Shown: positions 43,450 through 52,166 of the stretch, piece by piece
How positions within the stretch are numbered: the first letter of the stretch is position 1
How the letters are laid out: each line of letters starts with the position of its first letter
Assembly (NCBI GenBank): GCA_002427735.1
Contig: DIYP01000017.1
Coordinates: 335,729 to 399,728 of the forward strand
Direction of reading: 5' to 3'
DNA from: Flavobacteriales bacterium UBA6051
Lineage (GTDB): Bacteria > Bacteroidota > Bacteroidia > Flavobacteriales_D > Crocinitomicaceae
Length of the DNA: 64,000 nt
Translations under genes and position numbers: made by a program
Notes under the pieces: model-generated
What the model was told of the DNA's origin: nothing
Databases searched by the model: none
The model's input: the letters and a program-made list of their open reading frames with translations, nothing else

Positions 43450-46400
43450 ATGAAACCATTCTTAATAGTTGTTACACTATTTCTCGGTGGCATTGGTTTA
43501 TTAACTGATACTTGTGCGGCACAAACGTCTGTGCATGGACGTGTTGTATGTAACAATGTCGATAAGGTAAAGATTGTTGTACTGGGAACTGCACTTGGGG
43601 CTTATACAGACTCACTTGGATACTTTCAGTTGAATTTAGAAGAATATAAAAAGGATTCGCTTTGGTTGCGATTTGAGGATCCGGATGTAGTTCCTGAGGT
43701 TCGGGGTTTTGCCATAAACCCGGGAAAAAAAGTGTACCTGGGAACGATTGAACTAAGATTTCGCGTTTCTGAAAAAGCAATATTCGTTATTTACACCGAA
43801 GAAGAAGGTGTTAGGAAAGGAGTGAAACAACAGCGTTCTATGGAGGGAGTAGGAGAGGTAAACTATTTGGGTGACGATAAAGACGCTACGCTAAATGTAG
43901 CTGAGGATGCTAAAAAGATGACGGGACTTCATGTTGGACATGACCACGGTGATGGGAATGAAGTGGCGGTTCGGGGAACCCCTAATGATTGGAATCTTGT
44001 ACTAATTGATGGGGTTCGTATGCCCATAGCAAGTGAATCAGGTAGCAGATCTTTCGGACTATCTTCAATTCCAACAGCCTTTGTAGACTACGCCGATGTA
44101 TCGCGTTCGGCACAAACAGCACTCGCGGGCGATGCTATTGGAGGAGTTTTGAATGTGCGATTGAAAGAAGTATCCGATTCTAATTTTTTGAAAGTGAAAC
44201 TATCGAATGGCTTGAATTTTCAATCGATGCAACCTCTTTTGAATGTAGGACTTTTGTGGAATAAGCGAAGCTCAAACGGTAGGTGGGGGGTTCTTTTGGG
44301 AGGAAATACGAACTACAGAAATCTAAATACGGATGAATTAGAGGTGGTATACTTTGGCGAAGAAAACCATGGAATCAGACGCGTTAGTTTCGTGGATCGT
44401 ACCAATATTCGCTCAACGCATGCCGGGATGTTAAAATTTGATTACAAAGCTAACCCTCAATGGAGCTTTGGTTTTACAGGATTACTTTCACATAACGGGG
44501 ATAGGACTTACTCACGAGACAATCGATACAGTTACTTCTCCTCTGAGATTATTCTAAGAAGCGGGTATGCAGAGCCGAACAGTACATTGTTCGGAGGTTT
44601 GTTTGAGATAAAATATCAGAAGAAAGGGCGGTTCAGATGCGACTTACAGTTCGCCTCCTTCCAAAACCGCTTTAGATACGGGAATGCTCCGTTTGAAAGG
44701 AAAGATGCAAGAAATGGCTATCATTTCATTGATTTTTTTGCGTCAAGTGTCGTTTTCAGAGACATGGTATATCTCGATGAAGCAGGGCAGACTTTTGCGA
44801 GCGATGAAAACGGTTTGCCCTTGGTGCCGGATGGTACAGCGTCTGTAGGGAACTTTTTAAGATATAAGTTCATCGGCAAAGATCAACCCGCTAACATTCC
44901 GGGAGATGAATGGAATTCCATTGACCCGGATTACACTTCTTTGGGCGTTGAGGACTTCAATTTCAGAAAAGCATTCTCAGAATTAAATAATACCACCGAG
45001 ATTGACCCATTGAATACACAGCTCGAAATACAATATGAAATCAATGATTCTTGGGAATTTTCTTTTGGGGGATCCGCATTAATGAGGACTGGAAGTCGCG
45101 AGGTTTCTCTTCATGAATGGTTTCAGAATGCGTCAATCATGCAGAGCCCTATCAACATGCAGCAGTTTTCATTAAACAATGACTACAGCGGAGGTTTTTT
45201 GAGTGAGATCGATGCCCCTTTTCAAGATCATATTTATGGTTTGTTAGAAAGGGAAGAGATATTGGATTTTGTGCCGAGCTTTGAAAATAGTCTATATCAG
45301 CTCCCCATGACGGTATCTCACAGTAATTATACTTTGTTTCAAGGGTCGAGTTACACATACAAGGATCATTACATAGGGGCGTTCGTATTGTTTAATGGTA
45401 CGCCAGTAAAAAATCTCGAATTGGATTTTGGGTTTCGCTTTGAACAATCGTCCATTTTTGTGAGTGCGGATTCAGTACTTTACGGTAACGAGAACCTTTA
45501 CCTTGCAAGGATTTATGAGCTGCCTGGCGGCGTCTTTCAGGTAGTAGATCAGGAGGAAGACTCCTATCAGGGTGTTCACAAGTTGATTCAGGATAATGTT
45601 GTCGCTTATCCCATCGTACAGAAATCTCAATGGTCTAAATTTGGGGCAATTCTGCCCATGTTTCATGCCAAGTGGAATCTCTCGAGGCGATCAAGTTTGA
45701 GGTTTGTTTTATCCCGATCATACAGACGTCCAACGTACGAGGAGTTAAAACCGGGAGCACCGGTAATTGACTATGACAGGTTAGAATATACTCTGGGAAA
45801 TCCAGGTTTAAAACCTTCCTATTCATGGAATCTTGATGTCTCCTTTGAAAAGTATATGCCTCATGGTCAGATATTTACGTCGGGTCTCTTTTTTAAACGT
45901 GTGGAAGATCTAATATTTCGAACAGTTTCTTTCAACGTAGATCCGACATTAGGAATACGCACAAAGTCGTTTCAAAATTCAGTGACGCCCTCGTATCTGG
46001 TAGGGGCGGAGTTTTCGCTACGCAAAGATCTGGGTTTCATACATATTGCTATTGAAGAGCTTGGTGTTGAATTGAATGCTACTTATGTGTATTCAGATTT
46101 TCAGGTACCCGGAAAGCGATTTCGCCAAAGTCTTCCAAATCAAGCCGATGTGTTAGCCAATTTCCAATTGTATTGGGACTCTCACAAGTATAACATCTAC
46201 GCATTACTGGGTTGGAATTACACGAGTGGATATCTGGTTGAGATTAATACAGCCGCCGTTGATGATCAATCGGGAAATATAGAATTACTACACTCCGAAA
46301 ATCAGGATTTTGATCAGTTTATGAAGTCAAGATGGGAGGCAAATCTTTTTGTTGAATGGGGGGTTACTGATGCCATTTCTTTATTCGCAACATGTAACAA

Positions 46401-46509
46401 TCTACTCAATTCCCCGCACTACCTTTATCGCGGTACGGAAGAACGTGTTATTATGGTGTCATACGATTCCAGCAGTGTGAGATTTGGACTGAAATGGAAA
46501 CTCCTTTAG
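43450..46509 (+). CDS. TonB-dependent outer-membrane receptor (second paralogue)
   Basis: Start ATG 43450 begins a signal peptide (MKPFLIVVTLFLGGIGLL); a TTG two codons upstream is less likely. The 1019-residue protein has a short N-terminal domain (VHGRVVCNNVDKVKIVVLG), a plug with MTGLHVGHDHGDGNEVAVRG and LVLIDGVRMP, and a long beta-barrel ending in RFGLKWKLL. Segments such as YRRPTYEELKPGAPVIDYDR and NPGLKPSYSWNLD match the 34291 receptor closely, so the two arose by duplication. Its plug carries a HDHGDG stretch not present in the first. It follows the terminator at 43401 and is probably transcribed separately. Confidence 0.92.
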   Translation: MKPFLIVVTLFLGGIGLLTDTCAAQTSVHGRVVCNNVDKVKIVVLGTALGAYTDSLGYFQLNLEEYKKDSLWLRFEDPDVVPEVRGFAINPGKKVYLGTIELRFRVSEKAIFVIYTEEEGVRKGVKQQRSMEGVGEVNYLGDDKDATLNVAEDAKKMTGLHVGHDHGDGNEVAVRGTPNDWNLVLIDGVRMPIASESGSRSFGLSSIPTAFVDYADVSRSAQTALAGDAIGGVLNVRLKEVSDSNFLKVKLSNGLNFQSMQPLLNVGLLWNKRSSNGRWGVLLGGNTNYRNLNTDELEVVYFGEENHGIRRVSFVDRTNIRSTHAGMLKFDYKANPQWSFGFTGLLSHNGDRTYSRDNRYSYFSSEIILRSGYAEPNSTLFGGLFEIKYQKKGRFRCDLQFASFQNRFRYGNAPFERKDARNGYHFIDFFASSVVFRDMVYLDEAGQTFASDENGLPLVPDGTASVGNFLRYKFIGKDQPANIPGDEWNSIDPDYTSLGVEDFNFRKAFSELNNTTEIDPLNTQLEIQYEINDSWEFSFGGSALMRTGSREVSLHEWFQNASIMQSPINMQQFSLNNDYSGGFLSEIDAPFQDHIYGLLEREEILDFVPSFENSLYQLPMTVSHSNYTLFQGSSYTYKDHYIGAFVLFNGTPVKNLELDFGFRFEQSSIFVSADSVLYGNENLYLARIYELPGGVFQVVDQEEDSYQGVHKLIQDNVVAYPIVQKSQWSKFGAILPMFHAKWNLSRRSSLRFVLSRSYRRPTYEELKPGAPVIDYDRLEYTLGNPGLKPSYSWNLDVSFEKYMPHGQIFTSGLFFKRVEDLIFRTVSFNVDPTLGIRTKSFQNSVTPSYLVGAEFSLRKDLGFIHIAIEELGVELNATYVYSDFQVPGKRFRQSLPNQADVLANFQLYWDSHKYNIYALLGWNYTSGYLVEINTAAVDDQSGNIELLHSENQDFDQFMKSRWEANLFVEWGVTDAISLFATCNNLLNSPHYLYRGTEERVIMVSYDSSSVRFGLKWKLL

Positions 46510-46517
46510 AATCTTTA

Positions 46518-46555
46518 ATAGTTTCCTATTTGGAAACTATTCCTGTGTATTTTTG
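46518..46555 (+). promoter_or_regulatory. Operator dyad and -7 box before the 46.65 kb surface-protein gene
   Basis: A perfect dyad with 9-bp arms ATAGTTTCC and GGAAACTAT and a 5-bp centre (46518-46540) is followed after 7 bp by TATTTTTG (46548-46555), a consensus -7 box. The dyad would cover the -33 region. It is the best copy of the motif found in the XRE-cupin regulator's promoter. Confidence 0.75.
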
Positions 46556-46653
46556 TAAATAAAGTGAAATTTAACATCGGATTAATATTATTTATATTAT
46601 TGATAAATAGCATGTTTTGATTTTTGTAATCGTAAAATGTAAAATTTACTATT

Positions 46654-48705
46654 ATGAAACATCTGTGCTTTGTTTTATCCATCTTGAACCTTCTCTTATA
46701 CCAGGGGTTAGATGCTCAAACCTGTACAAAAACAGTCACTTTTACAGAACTCGACGCCGGTCCGTGTTTGGTCGGAAATGAGAGTGGCGGGGAGGATGCT
46801 GCAATTTCGATTTACTGTGACAACAGTCTCTCAACGTTGCTTTATGCTGCTGAATGGAGTATTGATGTGACAAGCGTGGGAACATATACACTGCCATCAA
46901 CTCCGTGGGCAGCATGTGGAGCGACAAATTCCTGGGTAGTTGGAGCAATTCCCTCACCGGGAAATTCACTCTCAGTGCATGTTCAAACCTATGAGGGTGA
47001 TGATGGTAATTGTCTTGACCCTATGGATGGAGCCGACGATTGCCGGGCTGAGGCAACAATTTTACTTGATTTGACAGTAGGTACACATACACTCAGTGTT
47101 GGTTCAGACATATCTTTTACTTATGAGGTTACGGAAACACAACTGATTAATCAGATTCTGGTATCAGACCTTACCTGTACTTCGACGGGTTTGTATGACG
47201 CAGAATTGATTGTAGATTATAACGCGCCAGTTTATCCGTGTTCTATTTCTGGGAATCTTGGAAATCTGGTGCTAAATGGCCAGACTTATGCAACTACGGG
47301 TTCGCCTCAAACTGTTTCCATGACCGGACTGACAGCAGACGGCAACAGTGTTGATGTAACTGCGTTTTTTAATGGAGACCACTCCTCTTGTATTTATTCT
47401 CAAACAGGACTCTACACTGCGCCTGATGCGAACACTTGTGCTTTTGTCCGTCCGGGAGGTCAGGGGTGTCGGAAAACCGTCACATTTACGCACGTGATTG
47501 CAGGTGAGGGACTAGTAGGAGCAGATGATGACGGCGATTTTGTGGAAGATCCCGTTCTTCACATATATTGCGATAATACACTTACTTCTTCATTGTTTAT
47601 GGCTGAGTGGGCAGTCAGCACGCCGTCTATCGGTATGTATCCACTGCCGCCACTTCCATGGTCAGCATGCGCAGCGACATCGAATACATTTGAGATAGGT
47701 CCTGATGTAAACCCTGGAACAACACAAATGCCCGTTTATGTGCAAACATTTGAGGGAGATGACAGCGATTGCGCTGACCCTATGGATTCCGGAGATGATG
47801 CGCGTGCTGAAGGAAACGATATATTGAATTTATCTGCAGGGTTCCATACTATTGGCGTTGGGGACGACGTTGTTTTCATGTACGAAGTAAGAAATATTCC
47901 GCTCATATCCAATGTGAATCATATTTCAAATTTATGTGTAACTGTTGGTGAGTTTTCAGCTGACGTAGAATTAGAGTATGATCTTTCTCAAAGCCTTCTA
48001 TGCGGAATGTCAAGTGGAGTTTTTGGAAATTTGAACGTTAACGGGTCAGGTTTTACGATTACTGGTTCTCCTCAAACGGTTACTATTCCAAATCTCTCAC
48101 CAAATAGCGGAGATATAGACCTTGTAACCTTTATCGAGGGCGACTATTCAAGTTGTGTCTCGGAATTTTCTGCAATAATTCCAAATCACGATTGTACAAT
48201 ACTCTCCGTAGAACTATTAAAGTTTGAGGCGCTTGATCAACGATCTCATGTGGATTTGGTATGGACTACAGCAACAGAAGAAAATGCGGATTATTTTCTA
48301 TTGGAAAAATCTTTCAACGGAACGGATTGGCAAAAGTTAGGTAAGATTAAGGCTGTGGGAAACAGTATTGATGAAAACAATTATTTGTTTGCTGATCATT
48401 CGGAGTTACGTTTCATGAATTATTACCGTCTAACTGAATTTGATCTAGACGGCTCGGTTTCAGATCTTGGCGTAAGAGCTGTTGCCAGAGAAGCTATTTC
48501 AGACATTTACCCAAACCCATGTCACGATGTATTGTATGTTGCAGGGGAAGAGAACTATGTACAGATTACCGACGTTTTCGGGCGTCAAATTCCTTTGGTT
48601 GCTTATAAGTTGAATCAACAAACACTGGTCGATGTATCAGAATTATCAGCAGGTACTTATTTCGCCCTGCTCCAGGGAGAGTGGGTTCAATTTGTAAAAC
48701 TTTAG
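46654..48705 (+). CDS. Secreted T9SS surface protein with internal duplication
   Basis: The 683-residue protein has a signal peptide (MKHLCFVLSILNLLLYQGLD), two homologous halves of about 250 residues (each starting C(T/R)KTVTFT and containing IYCDN, WAACGAT/WSACAAT and YEGDD or FEGDD), a linker domain (VELLKFEALDQRSHVDLVWT) and a T9SS sorting domain (SDIYPNPCHDVLYVAG). No enzymatic motif is visible. The two halves differ by about half of their residues, so the duplication is old. It is controlled by the dyad at 46518 if the regulon prediction is right. A binding role at the cell surface for the locus substrate is likely; not established. Confidence 0.88.
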   Translation: MKHLCFVLSILNLLLYQGLDAQTCTKTVTFTELDAGPCLVGNESGGEDAAISIYCDNSLSTLLYAAEWSIDVTSVGTYTLPSTPWAACGATNSWVVGAIPSPGNSLSVHVQTYEGDDGNCLDPMDGADDCRAEATILLDLTVGTHTLSVGSDISFTYEVTETQLINQILVSDLTCTSTGLYDAELIVDYNAPVYPCSISGNLGNLVLNGQTYATTGSPQTVSMTGLTADGNSVDVTAFFNGDHSSCIYSQTGLYTAPDANTCAFVRPGGQGCRKTVTFTHVIAGEGLVGADDDGDFVEDPVLHIYCDNTLTSSLFMAEWAVSTPSIGMYPLPPLPWSACAATSNTFEIGPDVNPGTTQMPVYVQTFEGDDSDCADPMDSGDDARAEGNDILNLSAGFHTIGVGDDVVFMYEVRNIPLISNVNHISNLCVTVGEFSADVELEYDLSQSLLCGMSSGVFGNLNVNGSGFTITGSPQTVTIPNLSPNSGDIDLVTFIEGDYSSCVSEFSAIIPNHDCTILSVELLKFEALDQRSHVDLVWTTATEENADYFLLEKSFNGTDWQKLGKIKAVGNSIDENNYLFADHSELRFMNYYRLTEFDLDGSVSDLGVRAVAREAISDIYPNPCHDVLYVAGEENYVQITDVFGRQIPLVAYKLNQQTLVDVSELSAGTYFALLQGEWVQFVKL

Positions 48706-48733
48706 TTTAAGTAGTGTTAGGTTAGTATAGGAG

Positions 48734-48750
48734 AAAAAGCCGGCTTTTTT
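48734..48750. terminator. Bidirectional terminator between convergent genes
   Basis: The palindrome AAAAAGCCGGCTTTTTT lies between the convergent stops at 48705 and 48777. A and T tails on both sides allow it to work in both directions. The stem is short (about 7 bp) and needs a tight loop. Confidence 0.55.
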
Positions 48751-48776
48751 ACGAGAATCCGTTTCAGATTCTAAAA

Positions 48777-51700
48777 TTATCGGATAATCAACATTTCAGT
48801 CACCGATTGATTTTCTGTTATATTCATTTTCACAAGATATGTACCGCTCTCAAGGTCTGGTAAGACACACTCGTAAACGTTACCTGTCTGTGTCCAGTCA
48901 GTTTTAATCTGACGACCTTGAAGGTCATATACTGTGATAGAATTTACAAGGTTACCCGCCTTAATTTTAAGTGACTCTTTCTCCGTATCAATTGGGTTCG
49001 GATAGATTGTCACTGAACTTACGCTGAGTTCTTCAAATGGAAGAGAGAGTTGATCGTTAAACATACCCTGAACAGAGTAGTATACCAATACTGCACCTCT
49101 ATCATCTCCGTTATGATCATACTTTGTAGCCGCTACAACAAGATCTAAAAAGCCATCATTGTCCAAGTCTGTTAACTCATGCTTGTTGCCAAATCCATTC
49201 TGCGGCCCGAGAATGCCTGTAGACCATTCCGGATTTGGATCAATCGAACCAGCATTGTTAGCAAATTGTAGTATAGCTCCTGAGCTGCCGCCGTACTGAG
49301 GGTCAGATGGATTTCCAACAAATATTTCTGAAAACCCATCATTATTCAGGTCGCCACCAGAAATAGACTGTCCAAATGATTGGAACGAAATATTTGGCTC
49401 TAGTATTTGATGGAATGAAATGCTTGAAAGCACACCATTGCCGAGAAAAAGATAAACACCACCTTCTATACTTTCAACAGACTCGTATCTTTTAGCGGTA
49501 GCTCCGAAATCTTCGTAGCCGTCATTGTTTATGTCACCAACGGAATGTATTCGAAAACCTAGCTGAAAGTTAACATTGTTCGATTCGTAGGACCAACTAG
49601 CGTTCGCCTCAAGACCATTTGCGGAGCCCGCATGTACCACCACGCTACCTTCTGCCTCTTCAAGAGGGTCAGATTGGTAATCAGGAGAACCAATAACTAA
49701 GTCGTCATAGCCGTCGTTATTCAGGTCAATAGACTCCATTGCAAAACCGAAATTTTGCCAGTTAATATTACTTATGAATTCTACCGAAGATGGACCGGAG
49801 TTGCTTCCGTAAATAATTATAATGCGCTGGGAGTTCGTCCAGTAAAGCCCGGGTCTCGCTACCGCGACGTCCTTATAGCCATCATTATTGTAATCACCAG
49901 ATGTTATTTCTGCGCCTAGCTGACGTTGTGTTCCACCTGACGTATATGTCCATGGGTTCGTTGGTTCCACTCCATTAACCGAACCATTATAGATGTAAAT
50001 AATACCGTCATTAACGCCATTTCCAATGTCGTAGAAAGGTGCGCCGACAGCTAGTTCATCGAAGCCATCACCGTTCATATCGCCTACAATCTTTAACGCT
50101 TGACCAAATTCAATACCTGCAATCGGGCTTTGAATGATTTGATCAGGAGATGTTCCATATCCACTGTCACTTCCTAGAAAAATGAAAACAGCTCCGTTGA
50201 TATTGTTTTCAAAGTACGCCGTACTCGAGATAGCAATATCAAGAAAGCCATCGTTATTAAAGTCACCGGAAACAGATAAATCACTTCCGAGTTGTGCGTT
50301 ATCCTGGTCGCTGGAATAGCACCAATCTGCAACAGATTCAGTAATATTACATGTTGCAGTTTCTGCCATATCGGTTTTAATACTAATCGGACCAGTCCAG
50401 TTTGAGACTCCGAAAGATCCACAGTCATCTTGTACGTAAATGTCGTAATCTGTTGATGGTTGCAGTCCATTCAAAACATAGGGGTTTGATGTCGAATTGA
50501 GCAGTGCACCTGTACCTGGAGAATATCCTGGAGTGCCGTATTCAATATTCCAACTTGTTGCTCCACCTGTTGTCCATGAAAGTTCAGTCTGAAATGCAGT
50601 TGTATTGCTTGCCGCAAAATTTACAGGAGGATTACAGCCAGATGTAAAGAATCCTAGAATAACTTCTTTACTTGAGGTGAGGGTTGTTTGGGTCAGTGTA
50701 TTATTATTAATATCAACCGAAGCGAGAATATCTTGCCATACTTGAGAACTGTTTGATTCCCGATTGTAAAGCAGTATTATGTTTTCGTTGGTTTCCGCCT
50801 CGCTATAACCTGTATAATCATAGGAGATATCGTAGGAATCATTTCCTGAACCAATTGGGAATACTCCAAAATAGTTCGAGTTCATCATGAGGTCGTCAAT
50901 ACCATTAGTATTAGATGGAGTAGATGCTACATGATAGAGCTGGACACCTTTCATGTTCGATGATATATTTTCAACTGTAGTAGAGCCATTTACTGAGGAT
51001 AAATTGATGCTTTGATTGGACCAGTTATTTGTGTAAAGGAACGTCGAAACATTACCAATTGCTGCACCGGATACAACGCGATTAGTAGCATCCATTTGAT
51101 TAAACACACCGTTAAATGCGTTCGGGCCAGAATCAGTGATGTTCGTTGGCGAAGTACCATTGAGTCGATAGTAATGCGTCAGGCCTGATTCACTTCCCTG
51201 CAAGTTCTGACACATAAATTGCCTGATCTCATTTTCATTTCGTGCAACGTCCCAGATACGAACTTCGTCGATAACTGCGTCGATACAACGCTCTTCATTG
51301 TCATCTTTGTAGGCACCAATAGATAACCAGGAGTCTAAATAGTCTATTGGGCCATTTTCAGTTGTGCCTAAAACATCAAGAATTCCGTTCACATACAAAC
51401 GCATAGTAGTACCGTCATAAGTGGCCGCTATGTGGTGCCAGGTATTACTTGAGTATTGATTGATGGTTTCCATATAGGTAAGGGATCCGTCTGTGGAAAG
51501 AGCAAAGGCAAACCTCCCGTTGTCACGAAACTCAATATCCCAACCCTTTTCAACAGTGCCGTTGTCTTGTAAGAAAGAAACAATACTATTCCATGTTTCA
51601 TAGGTTCTAGGGTATACCCAAGCTTCTAGTGTTATTGTTTCAGTCGGTAAATTCAAGGAACCAGGACTTGTTTTTGCTCCTTGATTCCCTGAGCAATCGA

Positions 51701-51803
51701 CCCATTCATCAGTTCCGTTAAAGGATAAAGCACCCAAAGACCCTTGACCCAAAACTGCTACTGAAAAAAGAGCAAAATAAAGTGTGACGGTAATTATTCT
51801 CAT
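48777..51803 (-). CDS. T9SS surface protein with LamG, fibronectin-like and FG-GAP repeats
   Basis: The 1008-residue protein has a signal peptide (MRIITVTLYFALFSVAVLG), a LamG domain (residues about 25-200), a further ConA-like part, one fibronectin-III-like domain (TDYDIYVQDDCGS), then about six FG-GAP/VCBS repeats with Asp-rich calcium loops (DFNNDGFLDIAIS, DMNGDGFDELAVG, DYNNDGYKDVAVA), and a T9SS sorting domain (SVTIYPNPIDTEKESLK). FG-GAP blocks form beta-propellers like integrin alpha subunits. It is convergent with the 46654 gene, and its start is 107 bp from a copy of the 23-bp dyad, placing it in the same predicted regulon. Confidence 0.9.
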   Translation of the reverse strand: MRIITVTLYFALFSVAVLGQGSLGALSFNGTDEWVDCSGNQGAKTSPGSLNLPTETITLEAWVYPRTYETWNSIVSFLQDNGTVEKGWDIEFRDNGRFAFALSTDGSLTYMETINQYSSNTWHHIAATYDGTTMRLYVNGILDVLGTTENGPIDYLDSWLSIGAYKDDNEERCIDAVIDEVRIWDVARNENEIRQFMCQNLQGSESGLTHYYRLNGTSPTNITDSGPNAFNGVFNQMDATNRVVSGAAIGNVSTFLYTNNWSNQSINLSSVNGSTTVENISSNMKGVQLYHVASTPSNTNGIDDLMMNSNYFGVFPIGSGNDSYDISYDYTGYSEAETNENIILLYNRESNSSQVWQDILASVDINNNTLTQTTLTSSKEVILGFFTSGCNPPVNFAASNTTAFQTELSWTTGGATSWNIEYGTPGYSPGTGALLNSTSNPYVLNGLQPSTDYDIYVQDDCGSFGVSNWTGPISIKTDMAETATCNITESVADWCYSSDQDNAQLGSDLSVSGDFNNDGFLDIAISSTAYFENNINGAVFIFLGSDSGYGTSPDQIIQSPIAGIEFGQALKIVGDMNGDGFDELAVGAPFYDIGNGVNDGIIYIYNGSVNGVEPTNPWTYTSGGTQRQLGAEITSGDYNNDGYKDVAVARPGLYWTNSQRIIIIYGSNSGPSSVEFISNINWQNFGFAMESIDLNNDGYDDLVIGSPDYQSDPLEEAEGSVVVHAGSANGLEANASWSYESNNVNFQLGFRIHSVGDINNDGYEDFGATAKRYESVESIEGGVYLFLGNGVLSSISFHQILEPNISFQSFGQSISGGDLNNDGFSEIFVGNPSDPQYGGSSGAILQFANNAGSIDPNPEWSTGILGPQNGFGNKHELTDLDNDGFLDLVVAATKYDHNGDDRGAVLVYYSVQGMFNDQLSLPFEELSVSSVTIYPNPIDTEKESLKIKAGNLVNSITVYDLQGRQIKTDWTQTGNVYECVLPDLESGTYLVKMNITENQSVTEMLIIR

Positions 51804-52166
51804 CTTAAAAAGTTTACTTATATTAAAATAAGACTAAAGTAGTCCTTATATCCTCTTGACTTTTTAAGTTCAGTTAATAAATGATTAAGATGTTCTTGGA
51901 TTTCATTAAATAGTTTCTTTTAAGGAAACATTTGTTTTATTTTTCTTCGTGTGATAATTTGGTTTAAAAATGCTAGTTGTCAGTCGTTAAGCGGCAGAAT
52001 GCGTAAAGGTTCGTAAGTTTTAGATAAGACTGACAATGTATCTGTTAAGAACATTCAATGGTGAACGATGATATAGAGGGGAACTATTGATTTTCGTATA
52101 TCATTACCTAAATTTTTAGACGAATTTACAATCCGAATTATTCAAAATGTTGAAAGGTATTATCAT
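51804..52166. other. Intergenic region with operator copy
   Basis: These 363 bp hold no credible gene. They contain the operator at 51910-51932. No clear TAnnTTTG box was found in the usual position for the minus-strand gene at 51803. Sequence is AT-rich. Confidence 0.6.
51910..51932. promoter_or_regulatory. Third copy of the 23-bp dyad
   Basis: Arms ATAGTTTCT and GGAAACATT with a 5-bp centre match the copies at 46518-46540 and 32550-32572 in length, spacing and core (AGTTTC...GGA(A/T)AC). It lies 107 bp upstream of the minus-strand LamG/FG-GAP gene. Confidence 0.65.
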
